A stretch of DNA of 28,380 nt from an uncultured Lachnospiraceae bacterium (lineage in GTDB: Bacteria > Bacillota > Clostridia > Lachnospirales > Lachnospiraceae). The position numbers and the translations under genes were made by a program. The notes beneath the pieces are model-generated. The model had not been told where the DNA came from, searched no databases, and worked only from the letters and a program-made list of their open reading frames with translations. The stretch is taken from contig CANOFI010000003.1 in NCBI GenBank assembly GCA_947565255.1, positions 1 to 28,380 of the forward strand, in the 5' to 3' direction. Within the stretch, counting starts at the first letter, position 1. Every line of letters starts with the position of its first letter. Positions 16,339-23,314 of this stretch are shown here, piece after piece.

Positions 16339-17448
16339 TCAATAATCAAGAATTACCGCTGTAAAGTTGTCCTGTTTAGGATTCTGACGTGCAAGCACCT
16401 GTTCTTCCAGCTCTGCGGCCGCCTCCTGTGCATCTGCATTCCCAGAAAGAACAGCCGCAATCTCCTGCTCGGACAGCGTATTGAAAATTCCGTCGCTCAT
16501 CAGCAAAAGCCTGTCGCCCGGCTGCATTTCCATCGCCCGCGTGCTTCCCTCTACATGCTTTAATTCTCCCATTCCCACAAAGCTCGTGACGCTTGACCGC
16601 TGTTTATCAGTCTCGGCCTCGGCAAAAGAAATCTGCTGGTTCACTGCCTTCAGCAACAGTTCTTTTTCATATGTATGTTCCACATTCAGCTGCAGCAGCC
16701 GGCCGCCGCGGAACAAATAAATCCGGCTGTCACCCACAGCAATCCACTGAAAGCTTCTTCCCTGCGTCAGCACGGCAATTACAGTGGAACCGCTTTTGTA
16801 CCGGCTTGACGCACCGAGCATATCATTGACCTCCTCATTGGCGTGTGCAAGCATGGAATACAGCTGCCTGTCACCCGGCCGGGTCTCTTTTAACCGCGAA
16901 GCATCCTGCATCATCGTAAGCACCACCTTCTGGCTGACCTTGTCACCGTCCGACAAACCACCCATACCATCGGCAACCACCGCAAACACACCGTTTCGGA
17001 TCGTAACCACACCGAAGCTGTCCTGCTGGCTGGGACGGCTTCCGACATTGTGCACCCTTCCCACTGCACCCGGCAGCGTCTGCGCTGAGCCTTTTATTAT
17101 CTGCAGAGGCGTCATTTCAGATATATAATCCGCCTGGGAAGAGGCTGATTGCGATTTCTTCCCACAAGAAGATGACTTTACCCCTTTTTGAGGTACGTTT
17201 GCTTCCCTGTCAGGTCTTTTTTTCTTTTTTCGGGTAAGCATCCATAGAACAGTCACTGCTGCAAGCAGAATTACAACGGCTGCCCCTGTCCATAAAACCG
17301 GAGCTGTCTGCCATGGAAAGGACGGCTGCGCTGTCGTTTCTGCCGCACCCTGACTGGCCGCCTCCTTTTCTTCGGAAGCTGTTTTTTTTGCCGAACTCTG
17401 TTCTGCCGCCGGAGCTGCCTTTTTCGCTGTATATATTATATTATTCAT
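16339..17448 (-). CDS. Membrane-anchored PP2C-family Ser/Thr phosphatase
   Basis: A 369-residue protein with a PP2C domain behind a membrane anchor. Residues 1-47 are rich in Ala, Glu and Lys and probably lie outside. A helix at about 51-72 is followed by KKKKR, which places the rest in the cytoplasm. The phosphatase domain (about 128-369) has Asp143 (SQQDS), ADGMGG (159-164), VGDSR (238-242), SDGIFN (318-323) and QDNFTAV (359-365). The ATG at 17448 overlaps the end of the upstream FHA gene by 8 bases; GAGAAAGG lies about 10 bases before it. It is distinct from the soluble PP2C encoded next, so the operon has two erasers, one at the membrane and one free. Confidence 0.92.
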   Translation of the reverse strand: MNNIIYTAKKAAPAAEQSSAKKTASEEKEAASQGAAETTAQPSFPWQTAPVLWTGAAVVILLAAVTVLWMLTRKKKKRPDREANVPQKGVKSSSCGKKSQSASSQADYISEMTPLQIIKGSAQTLPGAVGRVHNVGSRPSQQDSFGVVTIRNGVFAVVADGMGGLSDGDKVSQKVVLTMMQDASRLKETRPGDRQLYSMLAHANEEVNDMLGASSRYKSGSTVIAVLTQGRSFQWIAVGDSRIYLFRGGRLLQLNVEHTYEKELLLKAVNQQISFAEAETDKQRSSVTSFVGMGELKHVEGSTRAMEMQPGDRLLLMSDGIFNTLSEQEIAAVLSGNADAQEAAAELEEQVLARQNPKQDNFTAVILDY

Positions 17449-18178
17449 CCCAACTAAACCTTTCTCCGCATAACGGTACAAACAATAATTTTGTCTCACC
17501 AATCTGCAGTATGTCATGGGCATGGAGCTCAGTCGGAACCATCACCATTTTTTCGTTCACGCGCACAATGCTCTTACCTGCAACCGGACCGAATGCGAAC
17601 AAATGTTCTTTCACGTCACAGGCAAGCATGGCATGCCGGTCTCTGCTGATAGATTTGTCCCCTTTTATACAGATATCCATGTGCTCCGCACGGCCGATAT
17701 AATTGTTTCCTGCATGGATGCGATAGTCCATTCCCCTGGACTGACCCTCGACACAGACCAGCCAGCCGACCACCGGCGAAAATCCGGCCACCTGATTGAC
17801 TGAGACTGGTCTTGTCACATCCTCATAATCCTCCACCATTGAATCGGACCGGAAATCTCTGGTAACAAATCCATTGCCATCCGCCGGCGGCTTTGTTATA
17901 TCACTGGTAACAAATTCACCGCCGTTTCTGGACGGCTCCGTTAAATCCGGCGCACCGCTTCTTTCCTGTGGCATACCGGAAACGCCCCCGTACACTGGTT
18001 CCGTTGCCCCATAGTCTTCTGCTAAAGCGGCAGCGCCATATCCCCCTGCCGCTTTGGCAGAAAAAATTTTTTCTCCTTCCTGAAAGGAAACGGTTCTTCC
18101 TTCCGCCGCACACTGCGGACAAGTACTGCTCACCGACGGGTCATAAAAGTGTCCGTTGCCGCATTCTCTGTATTCCAT
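17441..18178 (-). CDS. Soluble FHA protein with zinc-ribbon-like N-terminus
   Basis: A 245-residue cytoplasmic protein. The N-terminus (CGNGHFYDPSVSSTCPQC, residues 6-23) has four ligands spaced like a zinc ribbon. A low-complexity linker (about 30-130) contains three similar motifs, DLTEP (78-82), DITKP (93-97) and DVTRP (120-124), each a possible phospho-Thr site. The FHA domain (about 138-236) has YIGRAEHMDICI, SISRDRHAML and a VRVNEK turn; the usual Asn-Gly of the peptide-binding loop is altered here (GPVAGKSIVRVNEK). The start follows AAAGGAGG, which is in register with a 10-bp A-tract array (18192-18235). The gene overlaps the membrane PP2C by 8 bases. It is probably a phospho-dependent adaptor between kinase and targets. 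Confidence 0.88.
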   Translation of the reverse strand: MEYRECGNGHFYDPSVSSTCPQCAAEGRTVSFQEGEKIFSAKAAGGYGAAALAEDYGATEPVYGGVSGMPQERSGAPDLTEPSRNGGEFVTSDITKPPADGNGFVTRDFRSDSMVEDYEDVTRPVSVNQVAGFSPVVGWLVCVEGQSRGMDYRIHAGNNYIGRAEHMDICIKGDKSISRDRHAMLACDVKEHLFAFGPVAGKSIVRVNEKMVMVPTELHAHDILQIGETKLLFVPLCGERFSWDE

Positions 18179-18191
18179 AACTGATTACCTC

Positions 18192-18235
18192 CTTTTATTT
18201 GCTTTTATTTGCTTTTATCTGCTTATTTGCTTTTA
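18192..18235 (-). repeat. Short 10-bp A-tract array across the end of the FHA gene
   Basis: On the minus strand AAAAGCAAAT is repeated about four times (one copy shortened by 2 bases). The array supplies the last codons and stop of the upstream FHA gene (the I-K-S-K-stop end) and runs into the next ribosome binding site, AAAAGGAGGT, which is itself in register with the decamers. Confidence 0.75.
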
Positions 18236-18966
18236 ATTTCAAAACCATTCTTTTTTTCACCGATGTAAAAAACATCTCCGCTGCTTACCTCAAAGGATTG
18301 CTGCGGCTGCAGCCGGCCAATTCCCCTGATAAATGTTCCATTGCTCGAATGGCAGTCTGTAAGCAGAAGCCTTCCCTTTTCTATGGACAATCTGGCATGT
18401 GTCCGGCTCACCCCCGGCATTTCTTTTGGATATTGAATGGTATTCCCTTCTTCACGGCCAATCGTAATTCCATCCGGTCCAATCGGATACATCCTTCCAT
18501 TCATATATCCGCCCCGCGCGGCCAGCCAGAACTGCACATCCAGTCCCTTCTGCTCCTGCCGCTCCGGAATCGACACCGGAATTATCTCTTTCTGTCCCTG
18601 CCGCTCTGGAACCGATGCCGGAATTGTTTCTTTCTGTCCCTGCCGCTCTGGAACCGATGCCGGAATTATTTCCTTCTGCCCCTGCTCCTTTTTCTGCCTG
18701 ACATACCAGAAGGCTGCGGCAACACCTATTGCAATCACAACACCGCCGATGAGTACATAGATAATAGCCGGGATGGAATCATCTGCTGGTTTTGTTTTTA
18801 CGGACGGAGCTGCATTGTTCTCTTTTGTTCCGGATTCCGGTACCTGCTCATAAGAATTTGCACAAACATGCAGGCCTGGTACTGCCGCCAGAAGCAGCGC
18901 TGCCGCCGTTACCCATATATAGGTTTTTGCATTCCACATTTTTTTGGTTTTCATTTTTTTATCCAT
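18223..18966 (-). CDS. Membrane FHA domain protein with 14-residue repeats
   Basis: A 247-residue protein. A likely signal peptide (1 to about 36, ending near VCANS) is followed by a short external segment, a membrane helix (about 66-88) and positively charged VRQKK, so the C-terminal part is cytoplasmic. Three tandem copies of GQKEIIPASVPERQ (96-137) form a spacer before the FHA domain (about 145-240): TIGREEGN (168-175), GVSRTHARL (185-193) and CHSSNGTFIRG (205-215). All key FHA residues (Arg, Ser, His, Asn) are present. The start ATG at 18966 has AGGAG at 5-6 bases. It lies 211 bases after the ABC exporter gene, with a long 10-bp repeat array between, and 44 bases before the next FHA gene. 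Confidence 0.9.
   Translation of the reverse strand: MDKKMKTKKMWNAKTYIWVTAAALLLAAVPGLHVCANSYEQVPESGTKENNAAPSVKTKPADDSIPAIIYVLIGGVVIAIGVAAAFWYVRQKKEQGQKEIIPASVPERQGQKETIPASVPERQGQKEIIPVSIPERQEQKGLDVQFWLAARGGYMNGRMYPIGPDGITIGREEGNTIQYPKEMPGVSRTHARLSIEKGRLLLTDCHSSNGTFIRGIGRLQPQQSFEVSSGDVFYIGEKKNGFEIKSK
18555..18680 (-). repeat. Three tandem 42-bp repeats inside the membrane FHA gene
   Basis: Copies begin at 18555, 18597 and 18639, each 42 bp, encoding the 14-residue linker unit GQKEIIPASVPERQ with few changes. Copy-number change would keep the frame and alter the distance from membrane to FHA domain. Confidence 0.85.
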
Positions 18967-19030
18967 ACATTCTCCTATTACGACTTTTCAGTTTACCTTT
19001 ACGATTTCTCTTGAATTTTTTCTATGTTTT

Positions 19031-19160
19031 AACTTACTTTATCTTATTTTAGCTTGTTCTAACTTACTTTAGCTTGCTTTATTTTGCTTTAGCTTGTTTT
19101 AGTTTACTTCGTCTTGTTTTGACTTACTTTATCTTATTTTAACTTCCTTTGTCTTACTTG
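19031..19160 (-). repeat. Thirteen degenerate 10-bp repeats with phased A-tracts
   Basis: Thirteen decamers in perfect register fill 19031-19160. On the minus strand the consensus is AAAGNAAGNT. Decamers 2 and 11 (19041-19050 and 19131-19140) are identical, as are 1 and 4. A run of 3-4 A recurs every 10 bp, close to one helical turn, so intrinsic DNA curvature is expected. The array is in the 211-base spacer between the ABC exporter gene and the membrane FHA gene. No terminator or clear promoter was seen in the rest of that spacer (18967-19030 and 19161-19177). Confidence 0.85.
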
Positions 19161-19177
19161 AATTCTGACATTTTCTC

Positions 19178-21622
19178 CTACCTTTTCCTTTTCTTCACAT
19201 GCAGCAGAAAGACTGCTAATCCAAGACACACGGCCGCTATAAGCAGCAAAGCCAGCCAGCTGGCTGCAACCGGATTGAGTCCGGGCAGATATTCGGTAAA
19301 AGGCGAATATGCCGTGTCTGCCAGCTCATTTTTACCCATAAAGGGAATCGCCTGCCATGAATTACCCGCCGGTTCACATTTATAATACAAATCGTTGAGC
19401 CTTGCGGACGTAAAATAGGCAATGCAGGACCACCGGCAGACAATAAAATAAGAAATAAATCTGGTTATTCCGGACAGAGAGGAAACCACGCCCGAAAACA
19501 GCATCTGCGGAAGCAGACAGACCGGACATATCACCAGCGCCATCTCATTCGATACCGCAGACGATATCGTCAGACCAAGGCACATGGCACTGACAACAGA
19601 AAGCAGCGTCGTAATGTAAAATTCAAGCCACATTGCGCCGGTAAATACCACTCCGCTGTCATGGATACCAATTATGACAAGCTCTCCCCCAAGCGAAACC
19701 GTCGTCCGGGTCAGGCACAGGAACAAAATGACCATAATCGCCGACTGTATTACGCATAAAATTCCAATCATGACAAATTTGGACATAATATAGGGCATTG
19801 TCCTGACTCCGGTAAAATGCTCCCTGTCGTAAATTGTACGTTCCTTGCTGACTTCCTGGATGGAATTGAAAATACCGACCCAGAAACCGGCGCATGAAAA
19901 TGCAAACAACAGAGAACGTGTACTGCCAAACACCAAAAACGGCCAGCTGTTTCGGTCCACCGAAATTCCAAAAAATTCAAACAGGCTGCCGTCCGCCTGA
20001 TACGCCAGACACACAAGCAGTGTCAGAAGAACCGGCATCAGCAGCAGCAAAATCAAACGGGATTTGCTGTTAACAGTCAGCTCCGCATACCTTCCTGTCA
20101 TAACCCTGAACTGCCACACACTTTCCAGAAAATCTGCTTTTTTATCCTGTTTCTCTTCCTTCACAGGCAAAGCCGTCTGGCTGACCTGCCGGACCGGTCT
20201 GGCTGCTTTTTTCGCAATCTCTGCAGAACGATTGTTCAAATCGTCATAAATATCAATCATGTTATCTTTTCCAAAGAACTCCAGCGCCTTTTGCGGCGTA
20301 CCGGAAAAACAGAGAAGACCGCCGTTTCCCATGCACACAATCCGGTCACACATACCGATATTCTGAACGGTATGCGTAACCATGACCACCGTTTTGCCCG
20401 TAAGCGCCAGTCGTTTGAGCATATGCATCAAATGCTTTTCTGTTCCCGGATCCAGACCGGAAGACGGTTCGTCGAGAAAAAACAGCTTCGGCGATGCCAA
20501 AAGCTCTACCGCAATACTTGCCCGCTTTCTCTGCCCGCCCGAAAGACGGCTAATCACCGTATGGCGGTGCGCCGTGAGTTCTACCATCTCCAGCGTCTCA
20601 TTTATTTTCTGCTCAATTTCTGCTTTGGAGGTATCCTTCGGCATACGCAGCTGCGCCGAATAATACAGCATCCGCTCCAGCGTAAGGTTATCATACACGA
20701 TGTCGCTCTGCGGAACATAGCCGATAATGCTGCGGATACTGCGGCTGTTTGCCTGAATGCTTTCTCCGTTAATTAAAACATCCCCGGAGGTGAAGTCTGC
20801 CATTCCCGAAAGACAATTGAGCAGCGTCGTCTTGCCAGCGCCGGAACCTCCGATAATCGCCACGAATTCTCCAGGCTCAATGGAAAGACTGACATGGTCG
20901 GCAATACACTTTTCCTTCTTTCCGGCCTTCACCTTCTTTGTCACCTCATTGGCAAACACGCTGACCCCGTCACTGGTCTTTGTAAAATGCAGAAAGCCGT
21001 CACAAAATACCATTGAGGTATCCGCAACTGTTATCTTATCCATCTGCTCAAGCCTCTGCTTTTTATTTAACGGGCTCCCATTGAGAATCACACCGTTCAT
21101 GGAATTGTTGTCGCTTATGTAATAGACGTTATTTTCGCAGGTAATGATACAGTGCCGCCTGGATACCGACGGATGGTTCAGTATGACATCACAGCCCTTG
21201 TCACGCCCAAGAACACAGCGGCTCTGTCCGCGCAGGGATATCCTGCCCCCACCATCATTCTGTGCTTCGCTGCGGCGGCAGGAAAATGCAATCACACACC
21301 GCTCACTTTTATCCTGCCCCACATAAAACTTATCTCCATCGTGCAGCTGCTGGGACTGGATTTTTACTCCGTTGAAAAATAAACCATTCACGCTTTTATC
21401 ATCACAGATGAACCAGCTGCTGCCTGTTTTGTAAAAGGAACAATGTGCCCTGGAAATAATGGATACATCCGCTCCGACAGCGATATCATTTTTTATCTCC
21501 TGCGAATCTCCATGAAAAGGCCCCCGTCCCAGACGCACACATTCTGCCTGAAACGAGTCCAGGTCATATACCAGAGGTTCTTTATCCGCAAGGAAAATCG
21601 TAATACAATTTCTCACTGCCAA
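19178..21622 (-). CDS. ABC exporter with two N-terminal FHA domains (Rv1747-like architecture)
   Basis: An 814-residue half-transporter. FHA1 lies at about 8-115 (LGRG, ISRAHC, SVNGLFFNG) and FHA2 at about 126-210 (LGRDKGCDVILNHPSVSRRHC, NNSMNGVILNG). The ATPase domain (about 215-450) has Walker A GGSGAGKTT (258-266), LSGGQRKR (360-367), Walker B LFFLDEPSSGLDP (380-392) and VTH (415-417). After a linker come about six membrane helices of the ABC-2/ABCG type (about 520-808). This order (FHA-FHA-ATPase-membrane) is that of mycobacterial Rv1747, whose function depends on phosphorylation by PknF. The start is most likely the TTG at 21622, with AAGGAGGAGG 5-8 bases upstream; the ATG at 21643 precedes that site. 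It is the first gene of the kinase/FHA operon, with a promoter at 21778-21806. Confidence 0.92.
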   Translation of the reverse strand: MAVRNCITIFLADKEPLVYDLDSFQAECVRLGRGPFHGDSQEIKNDIAVGADVSIISRAHCSFYKTGSSWFICDDKSVNGLFFNGVKIQSQQLHDGDKFYVGQDKSERCVIAFSCRRSEAQNDGGGRISLRGQSRCVLGRDKGCDVILNHPSVSRRHCIITCENNVYYISDNNSMNGVILNGSPLNKKQRLEQMDKITVADTSMVFCDGFLHFTKTSDGVSVFANEVTKKVKAGKKEKCIADHVSLSIEPGEFVAIIGGSGAGKTTLLNCLSGMADFTSGDVLINGESIQANSRSIRSIIGYVPQSDIVYDNLTLERMLYYSAQLRMPKDTSKAEIEQKINETLEMVELTAHRHTVISRLSGGQRKRASIAVELLASPKLFFLDEPSSGLDPGTEKHLMHMLKRLALTGKTVVMVTHTVQNIGMCDRIVCMGNGGLLCFSGTPQKALEFFGKDNMIDIYDDLNNRSAEIAKKAARPVRQVSQTALPVKEEKQDKKADFLESVWQFRVMTGRYAELTVNSKSRLILLLLMPVLLTLLVCLAYQADGSLFEFFGISVDRNSWPFLVFGSTRSLLFAFSCAGFWVGIFNSIQEVSKERTIYDREHFTGVRTMPYIMSKFVMIGILCVIQSAIMVILFLCLTRTTVSLGGELVIIGIHDSGVVFTGAMWLEFYITTLLSVVSAMCLGLTISSAVSNEMALVICPVCLLPQMLFSGVVSSLSGITRFISYFIVCRWSCIAYFTSARLNDLYYKCEPAGNSWQAIPFMGKNELADTAYSPFTEYLPGLNPVAASWLALLLIAAVCLGLAVFLLHVKKRKR

Positions 21623-21644
21623 AGTATCCTCCTCCTTTCTCATA

Positions 21645-21659
21645 TGGTAATTTTTACCA
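21645..21659. promoter_or_regulatory. 15-bp palindrome before the exporter start site
   Basis: TGGTAA-TTT-TTACCA is a perfect inverted repeat a few bases upstream of the exporter's ribosome binding site. It could be an operator or a small hairpin in the leader that affects translation. Confidence 0.3.
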
Positions 21660-21777
21660 GGTAATTGCAAAAGTTTTATTCGGAGTGACGAGTTTCGCAA
21701 ATGATTAATAGTAACTTTTATTTAAGTTTTTAGTTTGTATTAATAATTATTTTATAATTATAAACTGTTTTATCATC

Positions 21778-21806
21778 ATTGTATCACTTTTTCGTTATAA
21801 GAACAA
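21778..21806 (-). promoter_or_regulatory. Promoter of the FHA/kinase operon
   Basis: Minus-strand TTGTTC (21801-21806), 17 bases, TACAAT (21778-21783), followed by a leader of about 150 bases before the TTG at 21622. The leader is very AT-rich near its start. Apart from the palindrome at 21645-21659, the 21623-21834 gap shows no frame or riboswitch-like structure that I can recognise. Confidence 0.5.
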
Positions 21807-21834
21807 GCATTATTTGCAAACCAGCCGGCCACGG

Positions 21835-22362
21835 CTAAAATTGTACCGACCCAAGCGGAAATCCAAACTCCTTCAGCAAGTGCTGCAACGCACTATCCGC
21901 TGAAACCAGCCGGCTTCCTATCGTTATCGATGCCAGAACATAGCCGGACCGGCAGTAAGCGCCATAAATATACACCGTATCATGAAACAGATAAAGAGAA
22001 TGAAGGCCGTCGTATATCCGGTCACTGGAATCAAACACAGGTACTGTAACGCCCATCCGCAGCACAACGCCTCCATCCATATTCCGATTAACCGTCACCT
22101 TGCCGGAACCGGGAAGAGGCAGCGCCAAAACCGGCTCTGTCTCTTCTCCCATAAAAGCATCCATTCCTGTGCACATACGCCCATTGAAGCTGTATTGCGC
22201 ATAATTTAAATCCTTCTGCTGCTGATATTTCAGAAGCCTCACTTCCTCATATTGTTCAAAATGCAACACACAGTCGAAGTCATATTCGAACATTTGTTCT
22301 GTTATTTTGCCATCGACAGAAACCAGCTCAGCCGGCTGAATCTTCCTCTCTTCATAATCCAA
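21835..22362 (-). CDS. Unknown 175-residue protein
   Basis: I do not recognise this protein. It has no signal peptide or membrane helix. The sequence is rich in short alternating strands (VLALPLPGSGKVTVNR, VVLRMGVTVPVFD, SLYLFHDTVYIYG), suggesting a compact beta fold. The start is TTG at 22362, with AAAGGAGAG about 9 bases upstream, and overlaps the preceding Sel1-like gene by 11 bases, so the two are co-translated. It ends 28 bases before the exporter promoter and could be the last gene of the upstream unit. Confidence 0.75.
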   Translation of the reverse strand: MDYEERKIQPAELVSVDGKITEQMFEYDFDCVLHFEQYEEVRLLKYQQQKDLNYAQYSFNGRMCTGMDAFMGEETEPVLALPLPGSGKVTVNRNMDGGVVLRMGVTVPVFDSSDRIYDGLHSLYLFHDTVYIYGAYCRSGYVLASITIGSRLVSADSALQHLLKEFGFPLGSVQF

Positions 22363-22696
22363 TCTTTTTTTCTCTCCTTTTCTGTTCCGCCGTTCCCAGC
22401 TTCAGATAACATCTCAGCATTTTCTTTTCCTTCCGGTTTTTTGCCCTGTGATAATCTCTGCACATTTCTTCATAAGAGCAATCATCAATCACCTGCAGTT
22501 TCCTGGAATAATTCTTATGATACAGCCAATACCCTTTCTGGTCTCCCAGCAGCGCTGCTTTTTCCAGACAAAGCTTCGCCAGCATATGATTTCTCCTGGC
22601 TCCCGGTCCCCGCAAAAACATAATCCCAAGCCTTCGGTAAGCCTCGCCTCTGCCGCTTAATGCCTGTATCCACAGATTCCGAACCATTCTGTTCAC
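22352..22696 (-). CDS. Sel1-repeat-like small protein
   Basis: About 114 residues. Residues 16-58 (GEAYRRLGIMFLRG...AKLCLEKAALLGDQKGYWLY) match the helix-pair pattern of a Sel1-like repeat: an A/G-x-A-x-x-x-LG-x-M-x-x-x-G start, then A-x-x-x-x-x-KAA-x-x-G. Sel1 repeats are protein-binding surfaces. The remainder is highly basic and helical. The start is uncertain. AAGGAG (22707-22712) best fits the GTG at 22696; the ATG at 22723 lies upstream of that site and almost at the predicted transcription start. It overlaps the next gene by 11 bases. Confidence 0.65.
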   Translation of the reverse strand: MNRMVRNLWIQALSGRGEAYRRLGIMFLRGPGARRNHMLAKLCLEKAALLGDQKGYWLYHKNYSRKLQVIDDCSYEEMCRDYHRAKNRKEKKMLRCYLKLGTAEQKRREKKIGL

Positions 22697-22727
22697 ATAC
22701 ACCACGCTCCTTATGTCATACATTCAT

Positions 22728-22756
22728 ATATTATAACGGAATTACGTCATTTTCAA
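22728..22756 (-). promoter_or_regulatory. Possible promoter of the Sel1-like gene
   Basis: Minus-strand TTGAAA (22751-22756), 17 bases, TAATAT (22728-22733); an overlapping TATAAT (22730-22735) is a better -10 but gives 15-base spacing. A transcript would start near 22721, which supports the downstream GTG start for the gene. Confidence 0.4.
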
Positions 22757-22785
22757 TGCACTCCTGCTTTGTGCAGGCACCGCGG

Positions 22786-23136
22786 TTAATACGTCTCTAT
22801 CTCTCCATCGCCGCCGCATCTGGAGCACTCTTCACTCCCCTCACACTCCCCGCAGACATACTGACCAATCCTGCCTGTTCCTTTGCATGACATACATTCG
22901 CCTTTCCCGTGACACAGGGGGCATTCTGCCATAATTACTTCGTCGGAGCTGTCATCATAGCCATCGCCGTAGTCATTGCTGTAGCCATTATTGTAATTAT
23001 GATCGCTATAACTTCCATTATTCTGATTAATATCTGTATTTCCCCCGCCTGTTGAATCCGTGTCCTCTCCGCAGGCTCCAAGCCCTATGGCAAATAAAAC
23101 AGTTATAATAATGCATATTATTTTTTTCATTTTCAT
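22786..23136 (-). CDS. Cys-rich lipoprotein with DnaJ-type zinc motifs
   Basis: A 116-residue predicted lipoprotein: basic N-terminus, hydrophobic core and lipobox IGLGAC with Cys22. An Asn/Gly/Tyr/Asp-rich spacer (about 24-66) follows. The C-terminal 46 residues carry four CxxC pairs, at 72/75, 81/84, 95/98 and 104/107, in the CxxCxGxG form of the DnaJ cysteine-rich domain (CPLCHGKG, CMSCKGTG, CSRCGGDG). A zinc-binding fold outside the membrane is unusual. It may be structural, bind partner proteins or respond to oxidation, none of which the sequence decides. The ATG at 23136 follows AGAGG at about 8 bases. It has its own promoter at 23213-23254. Confidence 0.85.
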   Translation of the reverse strand: MKMKKIICIIITVLFAIGLGACGEDTDSTGGGNTDINQNNGSYSDHNYNNGYSNDYGDGYDDSSDEVIMAECPLCHGKGECMSCKGTGRIGQYVCGECEGSEECSRCGGDGEIETY

Positions 23137-23212
23137 CTTCTTTTCCTCTCTTTCTTTTATTATGGATACGCTTTTACCCCTTTTCCCATCCGCCTCCCCC
23201 ATCTCATCCAAC

Positions 23213-23254
23213 ATCATAACATGCGCCGGCCGCTTTCATTGCATCTTGTTTCCT
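23213..23254 (-). promoter_or_regulatory. Promoter of the Cys-rich lipoprotein gene, with shared 17-bp block
   Basis: On the minus strand the block AGGAAACAAGATGCAAT (23238-23254), 16 bases, then the extended -10 TGT-TATGAT (23213-23221). The same block with the same 16-base gap and an extended -10 precedes the kinase-NACHT gene at 27263-27304. Start codon about 75 bases downstream. Confidence 0.55.
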
Positions 23255-23314
23255 CTTTTGCTGCCAACACAGAGCCCCGTAACTCCTGCACTGCCAGCAG
23301 GCATTTTTAAGCTG

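Noticed and set aside
19031..19160. CRISPR array or coding repeat
   Set aside because: The 10-bp units have no spacers, and on the minus strand they carry TAA stops in changing frames because 10 is not a multiple of 3.
22751..22790. CCTGC-TTTGT-GCAGG inverted repeat near 22765-22780 as terminator of the Cys-rich lipoprotein gene
   Set aside because: A good 5-bp stem, but no T-run follows on either strand.
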